36,952 nt of DNA, taken from positions 1-36,952 of the forward strand of contig JAOBJS010000002.1 of assembly GCA_025728375.1 (NCBI GenBank). Direction: 5' to 3'. Origin of the DNA: Candidatus Lightella neohaematopini. GTDB taxonomy: Bacteria > Pseudomonadota > Gammaproteobacteria > Enterobacterales > Enterobacteriaceae. Within the stretch, counting starts at the first letter, position 1, and every line of letters starts with the position of its first letter. Position numbers and translations under genes: made by a program. The notes below the pieces were generated by a model. The model searched no databases and was not told where the DNA came from. It worked only from the letters and a program-made list of their open reading frames with translations. Below are positions 1 to 10,696 of the stretch, one piece after another.

Positions 1-809
1 CGTTATTTAAAATAAAAAATAATAATAATGAGGTATATATCAATAATAATGATGATATGAATATTTATCGTATTAACTTAGCAATTAGTAATACTAAATT
101 CTTTATTGATAATAAAGAAATATGTAGAAAATTATTATTTACAATAATAAATAATTACTTAATGATTAAAAGAAAATTAAAAAATATAAATTATTCGTAT
201 TATGAATATTTAATAAAATACTTATTTTACCAACCAATACTAACAATTAGTCATTTCAATAATTTAGAGGTACTTAATGAATGGATATTATCATTAATTA
301 AATTAGTAAATAGTAACGAAAAAATAATATTTATTAATAATTATAAAATTTCCAAAAATAATAATTTTTATTATGAAGTATTATTATTTATTATGGTATA
401 TGGTAAGGTTAGACATTTGTTAATAAACAAAGATTTTATAAATAGTGAAGAATATAAGATAATTTTTAATATAAAAAGTAAAATAAATATTAATTTAAAT
501 AGTAATATATATGTAGTTCATAATAAAAATCAAAAAAATACCTCCTCGTTAGAAGAAGCAATAAAGTGGTTATTAAATGAATCATGTAAGAATTTAGTAA
601 TTCAAAGATATAAAGGACTTGGAGAAATGAATGCTGATCAATTATGGAAAACTACAATGGATCCTAATAAAAGATGTATATCACAAATAACAATTAACGA
701 TATTAATATAGCAAATAATTTATTTAATATATTAATGGGTGATGATGTGATATTACGTAAAAAATTTATTGAGCAAAATTCATTAGAAGCAATAAATATT
801 GATATTTAA
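1..809 (+). CDS. gyrB: DNA gyrase subunit B, C-terminal part (5' truncated by window edge; reading frame is open from base 3 upstream of the listed ORF start)
   Basis: Frame reads LFKIKNNNNEVYINNNDDMN...; ends ...LVIQRYKGLGEMNADQLWKTTMDPNKR...LMGDDVILRKKFIEQNSLEAINIDI, matching the GyrB C-terminus including the enterobacterial insertion region. Confidence 0.96.
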   Translation, partial: LFKIKNNNNEVYINNNDDMNIYRINLAISNTKFFIDNKEICRKLLFTIINNYLMIKRKLKNINYSYYEYLIKYLFYQPILTISHFNNLEVLNEWILSLIKLVNSNEKIIFINNYKISKNNNFYYEVLLFIMVYGKVRHLLINKDFINSEEYKIIFNIKSKININLNSNIYVVHNKNQKNTSSLEEAIKWLLNESCKNLVIQRYKGLGEMNADQLWKTTMDPNKRCISQITINDINIANNLFNILMGDDVILRKKFIEQNSLEAINIDI

Positions 810-927
810 ATGATTATATTATTTTTATTTAAAAAGTTTCTATTTTTTACTAGAAATAATTAATTATATAGATTATACTGTGGTATAGTTGTTGTTTATA
901 ATTTATTTACATAATAGGAAAAAAAGT

Positions 928-1344
928 ATGCATGATTATGATCTTTCTCCTTTATTAAAACAATGGATAGGATTTGATAGACTAGCTAGCAATATACAGA
1001 TAGATCAAGAAAATTTCAATTTTCCTCCATATAATATTGAAAAATATAGCGAGGATCATTATCGTATTGTGCTAGCATTAGCAGGCTTTAAAGAAGATGA
1101 ACTAATAGTTGAAGTTGAGGGACCGAGATTAACTATTAAAGGTAAACCTACTACATGTGAAAGTAAACAAATACATTATTTGTATCAAGGATTAATTTGT
1201 AAAAAATTTTCTCTAAGCTTTGCTTTAGCTGAGCATATGTTAGTAGATTGTGCTGAATTTAGTAATGGTTTACTTAGTATTAATTTAGTTAGACAAATTC
1301 CCGAATCATTACAACCTCGTAGGATTATTATTAATAAACAATAA
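928..1344 (+). CDS. ibpB: Small heat shock protein, IbpB-like (start trimmed from 889 to the ATG at 928, preceded by AGGAAAAAA)
   Basis: [20 protein letters not shown]...FPPYNIEK...[11 protein letters not shown]...FSLSF resembles E. coli IbpB more than IbpA. Confidence 0.85.
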   Translation: MHDYDLSPLLKQWIGFDRLASNIQIDQENFNFPPYNIEKYSEDHYRIVLALAGFKEDELIVEVEGPRLTIKGKPTTCESKQIHYLYQGLICKKFSLSFALAEHMLVDCAEFSNGLLSINLVRQIPESLQPRRIIINKQ

Positions 1345-1356
1345 ATTCTGTACTAT

Positions 1357-1390
1357 AAAACTAGTTCTATTTAGCTATAGAGCTAGTTTT
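1357..1390. terminator. Bidirectional rho-independent terminator between convergent ibpB and the AI-2E permease gene
   Basis: AAAACTAGTTCTAT-ttagct-ATAGAGCTAGTTTT: 14-bp stem with one G-T wobble, A tract on the left and T tract on the right. Confidence 0.75.
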
Positions 1391-1391
1391 A

Positions 1392-2390
1392 TTATATTAT
1401 TTTAATATTTTTTAATTCATATTTTAAATATGCATAATATATTGGAGCTGCTATTAAACCATTTAATCCAAAAATTGATTCCAAAAATAGCATTACTAAT
1501 ATTAATTCCCATGATTTAGTATTGGTTCTTTGACCAACTATTTCAGCATTTAGTATGTATTCAAGTTTATGAATAAAAATCAAATAAACTAAAATAATTA
1601 CTCCAACAGTTAAAGAAACTGATAAAGATGAAAAAATAATTACTATATTAGAAATTAAATTACCAATAATAGGTATTAAACCTAATAAAAAAGTACTAAT
1701 AATTAATATTTTTCTTAATGGCACAAATATACCAAAACTTGGTAATACAATAATAATCATAATAGAAGTTAATAAAGTATTAACTAATGATATACGTACC
1801 TGTGCAATAATAATGTTATGAAATGCTAATGATAAAAAATATATACGTTTATTTAGTTGATTAATAAAATATGAATGACTATTATTTGGTTTATTTAAAG
1901 ATATTATCGCTCCTATAATAATACCTATAAAAATTGTTAATAAAGTACGTATAACTATACGTATCATATCCCTTATAATAATTAAATTTGATTCTAGTAA
2001 TAGAATAATTTTATTTTTTAAATCTTCAATATTATTAGGTAAAAATAATAACAAAAATTTGGGAATATGATTTTTTATATTTAGTAATATATAATTAATG
2101 TTACTAATAATATTTAAATCGTGTTGAAAATCTGAAGTTAATAAATTAATTAAATTAATGATCAATAATGTTATTAGTATTAATATAATGGTTATTAGTA
2201 AAATTACTACAGCTAATCTAGCTTTATTTATAAATATACATCTAAACCAAGGAGTAAAAAATATAATTAATTCATATGAAATGAAACCAGATATAAATCC
2301 AGGAAATAAATGTAATGGTATGATAATAATAATAAATAAAAATACTAGTATGTAAGAAAAAATTTTTAATGTTATTTTATTAGTAGACAT
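1392..2390 (-). CDS. AI-2E family transporter / permease (PerM/YdiK-like)
   Basis: 332 aa, highly hydrophobic; C-terminal signature EYILNAEIVGQRTNTKSWELILVMLFLESIFGLNGLIAAPIYYAYLKYELK typical of the family. Confidence 0.75.
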   Translation of the reverse strand: MSTNKITLKIFSYILVFLFIIIIIPLHLFPGFISGFISYELIIFFTPWFRCIFINKARLAVVILLITIILILITLLIINLINLLTSDFQHDLNIISNINYILLNIKNHIPKFLLLFLPNNIEDLKNKIILLLESNLIIIRDMIRIVIRTLLTIFIGIIIGAIISLNKPNNSHSYFINQLNKRIYFLSLAFHNIIIAQVRISLVNTLLTSIMIIIVLPSFGIFVPLRKILIISTFLLGLIPIIGNLISNIVIIFSSLSVSLTVGVIILVYLIFIHKLEYILNAEIVGQRTNTKSWELILVMLFLESIFGLNGLIAAPIYYAYLKYELKNIKII

Positions 2391-2580
2391 TTTATAAAAT
2401 TTATGAATAATTAACTTTTAACAAAATTACTTATTAAGTATAGTTAGTATGATAAATTAACAATTTAATAATTAGATAATAAATTTACTATTGTATATAA
2501 TTTAATTGTAAAAAAATAATTTTAAGCATTATACTATAATGTTAATAGTTATCCAATTATATACAATATAAATCATAAAT

Positions 2581-3486
2581 ATGAAATCATTTCAAGATAT
2601 TATTTTTGATTTACAAAAATTTTGGATTAGTTATGGTTGTATTATAGTTCAGCCAATTGATATAGAAGTAGGTGCTGGTACATTACATCCTATAACTTAT
2701 CTTAGAGCAATAGGTCCAGAACCTGTTTTTGCAGCATATGTACAAGTTTCTCGTAGACCATCAGATGGTAGATATGGAGTAAGTAATAATAGATTACTAC
2801 AATATTATCAATTTCAAGTAATATTAAAACCATCTTTAAATAAGTTACAAGAATTATATATTAAATCTCTAAAAGCACTAAAATTAGATTTAATTAATAA
2901 TGATATAAAGTTTATTGAAGATAACTGGGAACATCCAACATTAGGTGCTTATGGATTAGGTTGGGAAGTTTGGTTTAATGGTATGGAAATAACACAAATT
3001 ACATACTTACAAAAAATGGGTGGTTTAGAATGTAATCCAATAATGGGAGAAATTACGTATGGATTAGAACGTTTGGCTATGTGTATACAAAAAGTAGATA
3101 ATATTTATAATATAGTATGGAGTAATAATAAAAGAGGTACTTTGTTCTACAAAGATATATTTTACCAAAATGAAGTGGAAAATTGTAAATATTATTTCGA
3201 ATATATTAATAAAAATTTTCTTTTACGGTCTTTTATTCATTATGAGAAAGAAATAAATAAATTAATTATTTTAAACAATCCATTAATATTACCAGCATAT
3301 GAATTAGTTATAAAAATTATACACATTTTTAATATATTAGATGCATCTAATATTATTTCTTCATTAGAAAGACAGGATTTTATACTAAGAATTCGTAGTT
3401 TATCTAAAAAGATTGCTAAAACTTACTTAAGATATCGTAAAAATATTAATTTTCCTATGTGTAAAGTAATCAATATTAATAAATAA
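2581..3486 (+). CDS. glyQ: Glycyl-tRNA synthetase alpha subunit
   Basis: [73 protein letters not shown]. Confidence 0.97.
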   Translation: MKSFQDIIFDLQKFWISYGCIIVQPIDIEVGAGTLHPITYLRAIGPEPVFAAYVQVSRRPSDGRYGVSNNRLLQYYQFQVILKPSLNKLQELYIKSLKALKLDLINNDIKFIEDNWEHPTLGAYGLGWEVWFNGMEITQITYLQKMGGLECNPIMGEITYGLERLAMCIQKVDNIYNIVWSNNKRGTLFYKDIFYQNEVENCKYYFEYINKNFLLRSFIHYEKEINKLIILNNPLILPAYELVIKIIHIFNILDASNIISSLERQDFILRIRSLSKKIAKTYLRYRKNINFPMCKVININK

Positions 3487-3494
3487 TAACTAGA

Positions 3495-5534
3495 ATGAAT
3501 AATTTATTAATTGAAATAGGTACAGAAGACTTACCATCAAATATACTAACTGTATTAATTGATAAGTTAGCTAACAATGTTTCTTGTGAATTAAATAAAT
3601 TTAATATTAGATATATAAAGATAATAAAATTTTTTTCCTCTAGAAGATTAGCAATTATTGTATTAATAAATATTTTTTCATTAAGAAATATAATAAGTAG
3701 TAAGTATTTTTTATTAATATATAAGTTAGCTAAAAATAAACATAATATTAATAACAATATTTCTAATTATATTAATTATATTTTATCTAATAAATATGAA
3801 TTACGTAGTAAATATTTTATAACAAATATATTATTTGCTGTAGTAAAAACAGCAATTAGTAATATTAAAGTACCAAATATGATGCATTGGGGTAATAATA
3901 ATATGTATTTTGTTCGTCCAGTTAATAATATTATTATTTTATTAGATAATTATTTAATTCATGGCACAATATTTGGTGTTAATAGTAATAATATTACTTA
4001 TGGTCATAGGTTTATGGGATTAAATAATATTAATATAAAATTTGCTAATCAATATCAAAAAATATTAATGAATAATAAAGTAATAGTTGATTTCAATAAA
4101 CGTAAATATATTATTTTGAATCAAATAAAAAATATTACAACCAAATTAAATGGTTATGTTAATATCAATTATAAATTATTAGAAGAAATTACAGCAATAA
4201 CAGAATGGCCAAAATTATTAGTTGGTTCATTTAAAACAAAGTTTCTTTTTTTACCATCAGAAATATTAATACATGTAATACAAGATATACAAAAATGTTT
4301 TCCTATATATAACAATAATAATAATTTATCAAAATATTATATACTAGCTACTAGTACTATTTCTAATAATAGTCATATAATAATAAAAAATTATAACACT
4401 GTAGTTAATAACCGTTTAAAAGATGCTGAGTTCTTTTTTATTCAAGATCGTAAAAAAAAATTAATTGATTATTTAATTGATTTAAAAAATATTTCATTTC
4501 ACACTAAATTAGGATCAATGTTTGATAAAAGCTATAGATTACAACAAATATCATCTTATATGGCATATTTAGTTGGTGTTAATATTTCTTGGGTAGCTAG
4601 AGCCGCAATAATATCAAAATGTGATTTAGCTACTAGTATGGTAAAAGAGTTCAATAACATAAAAGGAATAATTGGTATGTATTATGCTTCGTTAGATAAC
4701 GAAATTTTAGATGTAATTAAAGCACAAAAAGAACAATATATTTATCATACAAATGATAATTTAGTAATAAATAAAATATCATGTATATTAATTATAGCAA
4801 ATTCTATAGATAATATAGTTGGATTTTTTGGAATTAATAAATTACCTACTGGTAGTAAAGATCCATTTGCATTACGTAGAGCTGCAGCTAGTATAATACA
4901 AATAATAATAAAAAATGAATTATATATAGATATTAAAAAATTAATAAAATATTCCATAGTAACTTATAATAATAATAATTTTAATCAAAAAAAAGAATTT
5001 TTAGTTATAAATATTACTAGATTTATATTTAATCGTTTACGTTTTTGGTACAAAAAGAATGGTTTTAATGAAAAGATAGTTAATATCTTCTTAAAAAAGA
5101 AAAATACTAATTTAGTAAATTTAAATAAAATAATAGTTGATGTCAATAAATTTATGAAATTGGACAAATCTAAAATATTAATTACAACTTATAAAAGATT
5201 AATTAATTTTTTGAATAAATATTCGTTTAAAATAGATGATAACTTTAAATTTTCACCTTCAAAAGATAGTATAGAAATTAATTTATTTTATTATTTAGAA
5301 GACACAAAACAAATTATAAAAAAATTTATTATAGAAAAAAAATATTATCAAATACTAATTAAATTAACAAAATTATGTAATGTAATAAATAAATTTATTG
5401 ATACAGTACAAATTATAGTATCTGATAATTTAATTACATCAAATCGTTTATTATTAATAAATAATTATTGTAATTTATTACTCAAGGTAGTTGATTTATC
5501 TTTATTAATTGATTTGTTTAACAAAAAATCATAA
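3495..5534 (+). CDS. glyS: Glycyl-tRNA synthetase beta subunit
   Basis: LLIEIGTEDLPS N-terminus; FNNIKGIIGMYYA; GFFGINKLPTGSKDPFALRRAA; directly follows glyQ. Confidence 0.96.
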   Translation: MNNLLIEIGTEDLPSNILTVLIDKLANNVSCELNKFNIRYIKIIKFFSSRRLAIIVLINIFSLRNIISSKYFLLIYKLAKNKHNINNNISNYINYILSNKYELRSKYFITNILFAVVKTAISNIKVPNMMHWGNNNMYFVRPVNNIIILLDNYLIHGTIFGVNSNNITYGHRFMGLNNINIKFANQYQKILMNNKVIVDFNKRKYIILNQIKNITTKLNGYVNINYKLLEEITAITEWPKLLVGSFKTKFLFLPSEILIHVIQDIQKCFPIYNNNNNLSKYYILATSTISNNSHIIIKNYNTVVNNRLKDAEFFFIQDRKKKLIDYLIDLKNISFHTKLGSMFDKSYRLQQISSYMAYLVGVNISWVARAAIISKCDLATSMVKEFNNIKGIIGMYYASLDNEILDVIKAQKEQYIYHTNDNLVINKISCILIIANSIDNIVGFFGINKLPTGSKDPFALRRAAASIIQIIIKNELYIDIKKLIKYSIVTYNNNNFNQKKEFLVINITRFIFNRLRFWYKKNGFNEKIVNIFLKKKNTNLVNLNKIIVDVNKFMKLDKSKILITTYKRLINFLNKYSFKIDDNFKFSPSKDSIEINLFYYLEDTKQIIKKFIIEKKYYQILIKLTKLCNVINKFIDTVQIIVSDNLITSNRLLLINNYCNLLLKVVDLSLLIDLFNKKS

Positions 5535-5542
5535 TTATTAAT

Positions 5543-6829
5543 ATGAATTATTTGACCATTAACCCTAGTAACTTTTTTGGAGGTTATGTTAATTTACCTG
5601 GATCAAAAAGTATTTCTATTAGAGTATTATTATTAGCAGCTCAATCTATAGGTGTTACTCATATATATAATTTATTATATAGTGATGATATTAAATATAC
5701 GTTAATTGCTTTAAAAAAATTAGGTGTAAGATATTTTTTATTTAAAAATAATACATCATGTACAATTTTTGGATTAGGTAATAGTTTTTATAATGTAAAC
5801 AAATTATCTATATTTTTAGGACAATCTGGAGCATTAATGAGATTTTTATTAGCTATTTTATGTTTAGGTAATAAGCATATTACATTAACTGGTTCACCAT
5901 ATATAAATCATCGTCCTATTAAACCATTAATAAATGCTTTGCAACAAGGTGGAGCAAAATTTATTTTAGAAAATAATAAATTACCAATAATATTAGGAGG
6001 ATTTATTGGAGGAAAAATCAACATTATTGGTAATATATCTAGTCAATTTATTAGCGCACTACTTATGTTAGCCCCATTAGCAGATTATAATACTACTATT
6101 ATAGTAAAAAATAAGATAATTTCTAAACCATATGTTGATATGACTATTAATATAATGAAAGCTTTTGGTATAAAAATTATTAATTATAATTATAAATATT
6201 TTTATATTATTGGAAAACAACACTATTATTCCCCCGGAAATTATATTGTAGAGGGAGATATAACACATGCTTCTTACTTTTTAGCAGCATCTGTAATTAG
6301 TAATAATGCGGTACTAATTAATAATATTAATTATAACAGTATTCAAGGTGATATAAAATTCTTAAATATTTTAAATAAAATGGGAGCTAAAATACTATTA
6401 GGTAATAATTATATTAAATGTGTTGGAGCAAATAAATTATATTCAATAAATATTAACTGTAGGAATATACCTGATGTAGCTATGACTGCAGCTATAGTTT
6501 CTATTTTTGCTATCGGGACAACAAAATTATATAATATATCAACTTGGAACATTAAAGAAACTAATCGTATTGTTGCTATAACAAATGAATTAACTAAATT
6601 AGGTGTTAGAGTAATTAGCAATCAAAATAGCATGCTTATTATACCGCAAAAAAAATTAAGTAAATATGTAATAATTAATACTTATAATGATCATCGTATA
6701 GCGATGTGTTTTACTTTAATGATTTTGGCCAAAGTTAAAATTACTATTGTTAATCCTAGTTGTGTTAATAAAAGTTTTCCTAATTTTTTTAAGTATTTTT
6801 TATCTTATTGTTGCAATAATAATAATTAA
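5543..6829 (+). CDS. aroA: 3-phosphoshikimate 1-carboxyvinyltransferase (EPSP synthase)
   Basis: NLPGSKSISIRVLLLAA, SSQFISALLMLAPLA, VEGDITHASYFLAA, TYNDHRIAMCF. Confidence 0.96.
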   Translation: MNYLTINPSNFFGGYVNLPGSKSISIRVLLLAAQSIGVTHIYNLLYSDDIKYTLIALKKLGVRYFLFKNNTSCTIFGLGNSFYNVNKLSIFLGQSGALMRFLLAILCLGNKHITLTGSPYINHRPIKPLINALQQGGAKFILENNKLPIILGGFIGGKINIIGNISSQFISALLMLAPLADYNTTIIVKNKIISKPYVDMTINIMKAFGIKIINYNYKYFYIIGKQHYYSPGNYIVEGDITHASYFLAASVISNNAVLINNINYNSIQGDIKFLNILNKMGAKILLGNNYIKCVGANKLYSININCRNIPDVAMTAAIVSIFAIGTTKLYNISTWNIKETNRIVAITNELTKLGVRVISNQNSMLIIPQKKLSKYVIINTYNDHRIAMCFTLMILAKVKITIVNPSCVNKSFPNFFKYFLSYCCNNNN

Positions 6830-7106
6830 TAATTTACTATTTTTAATAGAATTATTCATTAGTTATTAAAATATTATGTATTTGTTGCAAAAATATTAGT
6901 TTGATGTTAATTTTTGATTATATAATGTAATAAAGTAATATCATGTATTGTTATATTATTTAGATATTAATATCGTAATTTCTAATTTACATAAGTTTTA
7001 TATAAAATAAAATAGTATCGCGTTATTGGACAACAGATAACAATATTAACCTACTATATTTTAAGAAAGGATACTTAAAATTAGTTAATAAAAATTAAGT
7101 TTACGT

Positions 7107-8777
7107 ATGACGGAATCTTTTACTCAATTATTTGAAAAATCTGTAAAAAATATTAATATTTATTCTGGAATGATTGTTAAAGGATTAATAGTATCAATTA
7201 CAAAGAATATAGTCTTAGTTGATGCTAATTTAAAATCAGAAGCTACCATTCCAATAGAACAATTTTATGATATGTATGGTAATCTAGAAATCAAGGTTGG
7301 TGATACGGTAGATGTTATGTTAGACAATATAGAAAATGGATTAGGAGAAACATTGCTTTCAAGAGAAAAAGCAAAAAAACAGGAAGTATGGAATCAACTA
7401 GAAAAAATATATAATGATACTAGTACTACTGTTGGCATAGTAAGTGGAAAAGTAAAAGGTGGTTTTACAGTTGAATTAAACGGAGTACGTGCATTTCTAC
7501 CAGGTTCATTAGTAGACATTAAACCTATTAAGGATAATAATCTTGAAGGTAAAGAATTAGAATTTAAAATCATTAAATTAGATAAAAAACGTAATAATAT
7601 AGTTGTATCACGTAGAGCTATTTTAGAATTAGAGTATAATAATTATAAATTAAAATTATTATCTAATTTACAAGAAGGTATGATAGTTAAAGGAATAGTA
7701 AAAAACTTAACAGACTATGGTGCTTTTATTGATCTTGGTGGTGTTGATGGATTATTACATATTACTGATATAGCTTGGAAAAGGGTTAGACATCCTAGTG
7801 AAATTATAAAACTAGGTGAAGAAATAACTGTCAAAATATTAAAATTTGATAAAGAACAAACCAGAGTATCTTTAGGATTAAAGCAATTAAAACATGATCC
7901 TTGGTTATTATTAATAAAGAAGTATTCAGAAGGTAATCGTTTACAAGGTAAAGTAACTAATTTAACTGACTATGGATGTTTTGTAGAAATTGATCATGGT
8001 ATTGAAGGTTTAGTTCATGTTTCTGAAATGGATTGGACTAATAAAAATATTCATCCATCTAAATTAGTTAATATTGATGATATAGTTGAAGTAATGATTT
8101 TAAATATTGATCATGAACGTCGTCGTATATCATTAGGTATTAAACAATGTAAAATTAATCCCTGGAAAAATTTTGCATCATTATATAACAAGGGTGATTG
8201 TGTAAGTGGTAAAATAAAATCTATAACTGATTTTGGTATATTTGTTGAATTAGATGGTGGTGTTGACGGTTTAATACATTTATCCGATATATCATGGGAA
8301 ATAGATGCTAGTAGAATTATACAACAATATAAAAAGGGTGATATAATTAAATCGTTAGTATTACAAGTTGATGCAGAACGAGAACGTATTTCTTTAGGTA
8401 TAAAACAGTTAACTGAGGATCCATTAAATATTTTTTTTAATGATTATAGAAACGAAATAATTAATAGTAAAGTAAAGTCTTTAGATAAAAATAATGGTAT
8501 TAATTTATATTTAACAAATAATATTAGTGGATATTTAAACATTAATGAATTTACCGACACTAAATATATTAAAAAATTAATGTGTATAAATATTGGTGAT
8601 ACTATTAAAGTAAAAGTTGATAATATTGATCGTAAAAATAGACGTATTAATGTAATATATTATGCTCATAGCATTTTAGATAAAAAAAGAAGTATTAATC
8701 AAGATAAAGAATCAAAAAATAATAAATTTTCTAATACTATGAGAGAAGCTTTTAAAGCAGCTACAAAAGAAGATTAA
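7107..8777 (+). CDS. rpsA: 30S ribosomal protein S1
   Basis: 556 aa with repeated S1 domains (e.g. [42 protein letters not shown]); near full length compared with E. coli S1. Confidence 0.97.
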   Translation: MTESFTQLFEKSVKNINIYSGMIVKGLIVSITKNIVLVDANLKSEATIPIEQFYDMYGNLEIKVGDTVDVMLDNIENGLGETLLSREKAKKQEVWNQLEKIYNDTSTTVGIVSGKVKGGFTVELNGVRAFLPGSLVDIKPIKDNNLEGKELEFKIIKLDKKRNNIVVSRRAILELEYNNYKLKLLSNLQEGMIVKGIVKNLTDYGAFIDLGGVDGLLHITDIAWKRVRHPSEIIKLGEEITVKILKFDKEQTRVSLGLKQLKHDPWLLLIKKYSEGNRLQGKVTNLTDYGCFVEIDHGIEGLVHVSEMDWTNKNIHPSKLVNIDDIVEVMILNIDHERRRISLGIKQCKINPWKNFASLYNKGDCVSGKIKSITDFGIFVELDGGVDGLIHLSDISWEIDASRIIQQYKKGDIIKSLVLQVDAERERISLGIKQLTEDPLNIFFNDYRNEIINSKVKSLDKNNGINLYLTNNISGYLNINEFTDTKYIKKLMCINIGDTIKVKVDNIDRKNRRINVIYYAHSILDKKRSINQDKESKNNKFSNTMREAFKAATKED

Positions 8778-8940
8778 AAAATTATTTTATTAATGATTTT
8801 TACTTAATTAAAATTATATTTATCCATTTTATTAAAAGATGTATTTAAATATATATAATTGTATTAATTAACTTAAAAATTAAATACTATGTTTTTATAA
8901 TATTGTTATATATTATTTATGTATTTATAAAATTTAATCA

Positions 8941-10686
8941 ATGTTAAAAAATAATACTACCACATGGCAAACATTTAGCCGATTTTGGTGTATGGTTTAT
9001 CCATTTAAAATTAAATTGGTGATTGCAATGATTGCATTAGTTGTGAGTGCAATTAGTAATGCTTATATGATATCATTGTTAAAACCAATTTTTGATCATA
9101 GCTTTGTTATTACTAACAATAATTCTATAATATGGTGGGTACCATTTACTATAATTGGTCTATCATTGTTACGTAGTAGTAGTAATTTTATTGCTAATTA
9201 TTGTATAGTATGGGTATCTAGCAAAATTGTAATGAATATTAGGAAAATGCTATTTACTCACATTATGAGTATGCCAGTATCATTCTTTGATACTAAACCA
9301 ACTAGTAAATTATTATCTTATATTACTTATGTAGCAGAACAAGTTGCCGCTACCTCTTCTAGTGTATTAATTAATATTATTCGTGATGGCACATTAATTA
9401 TGCTACTATGTTGTATGATGTTTTATTATAGTCCATTATTATCTATGATTTTGCTAGTATTAACTCCATGTATTTTTTTAACTAATAAATTTGTTTCTAA
9501 TAAATCTAAAATTATTAGCAAAGAAATGCAATATGCTATGGAACAAGTTATTCATAGTACAGAACAAATGCTTAAAGGACACAAAGAAATATTAATGTAT
9601 GGAGGTCAAAATATAGAAAATAAAAGATTTTACTATGTTAGTAATTTTATGAGACAACAAGAAATAAAAATGGTAATTACTGCTTCTTTATCAGATATAT
9701 TAATACAATTAATTACATCATTAGCTTTAGCAACTATACTATATATTATAAGTTTTCCAATAATATCAAAGACTATTACTGCTGGTACTATTACTGTTGT
9801 ATTTTCTTCTATGATTGCGTTAATACGACCAATAAAATCACTAACTAATATCAATACTCAATTCCAGAAAGGCATGACAGCTTGTAAAACAATATTTTCT
9901 ATTTTAGATATTAAAAGTGAGAAAAATCATCCAATAATTTATACAAAAAGCATTGAAGGAAATATAATTTTTAATGATGTAACATTTACATACCCAACTA
10001 ATAATAATCCATCATTATATAATATTACTTTTAACATACCTGCTGGAAATAAAGTAGCTTTAGTTGGACATTCTGGTGCAGGTAAGTCAACTATTGCTTA
10101 TTTATTAACTCGTTTCTATAACATAGAATCCGGTAATATTACTATAGACGGCATTAACCTTTATGATTATAATATTTCTTCACTAAGAAATCAAATATCA
10201 TTAATATCACAAAATATATATCTTTTTAATGATACTATTGCTAATAATATTAGTTATGCTAATAAAAATTTATGTTCTAGAAAACAAATAGAGATTGTTG
10301 CTGATATGGCTTATGTAATGGATTTTGTTAAAAATATGGATGATGGTTTAGATACTATAATTGGTGAGAATGGTATTTTATTATCCAGTGGTCAAAGGCA
10401 ATGTATTGCAATTGCTAGAGCATTTTTAAAAAATAGCTCAATTATTATTCTCGATGAAGCTACATCTGCTTTAGATGTAAAAACAGAATTGAATATACAA
10501 CAAGCTTTACATGTTTTAAAAAAGAATTGTACATTATTAATTATTGCACATCGTTTATCTACTATCGAAGATGTTGATGAAATATTAGTTATAAAAAATG
10601 GTAAAATAATTGAAAGGGGTAATCATAAAAAGTTAATTAGTGACCAGGGATTATATGCGCAAATGTGTCATATACAATACAATTAA
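8941..10686 (+). CDS. msbA: Lipid A export ABC transporter, ATP-binding/permease protein
   Basis: Walker A GHSGAGKST, signature LLSSGQRQCIAIARA, Walker B IIILDEATSALD; followed by lpxK as in E. coli. Confidence 0.94.
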   Translation: MLKNNTTTWQTFSRFWCMVYPFKIKLVIAMIALVVSAISNAYMISLLKPIFDHSFVITNNNSIIWWVPFTIIGLSLLRSSSNFIANYCIVWVSSKIVMNIRKMLFTHIMSMPVSFFDTKPTSKLLSYITYVAEQVAATSSSVLINIIRDGTLIMLLCCMMFYYSPLLSMILLVLTPCIFLTNKFVSNKSKIISKEMQYAMEQVIHSTEQMLKGHKEILMYGGQNIENKRFYYVSNFMRQQEIKMVITASLSDILIQLITSLALATILYIISFPIISKTITAGTITVVFSSMIALIRPIKSLTNINTQFQKGMTACKTIFSILDIKSEKNHPIIYTKSIEGNIIFNDVTFTYPTNNNPSLYNITFNIPAGNKVALVGHSGAGKSTIAYLLTRFYNIESGNITIDGINLYDYNISSLRNQISLISQNIYLFNDTIANNISYANKNLCSRKQIEIVADMAYVMDFVKNMDDGLDTIIGENGILLSSGQRQCIAIARAFLKNSSIIILDEATSALDVKTELNIQQALHVLKKNCTLLIIAHRLSTIEDVDEILVIKNGKIIERGNHKKLISDQGLYAQMCHIQYN

Positions 10687-10696
10687 TAGAATATTA

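Noticed and set aside
837-856. TTTCTA-ttttttac-TAGAAA hairpin between gyrB and ibpB as an RNA thermometer or terminator
   Set aside because: Only six A/T-rich base pairs, no T run, not positioned to occlude the AGGA Shine-Dalgarno; such palindromes are expected by chance here.
3476-3757. Minus-strand ORF antisense to glyS N-terminus; similar small antisense ORFs at 2158-2355, 4745-4957, 4985-5167, 6077-6268, 6409-6621, 9633-9854, 17949-18140, 33845-34039, 34036-34221, 34728-34925 and 35980-36186
   Set aside because: All lie opposite confidently identified genes and encode low-complexity Ile/Asn/Phe-rich peptides without motifs.
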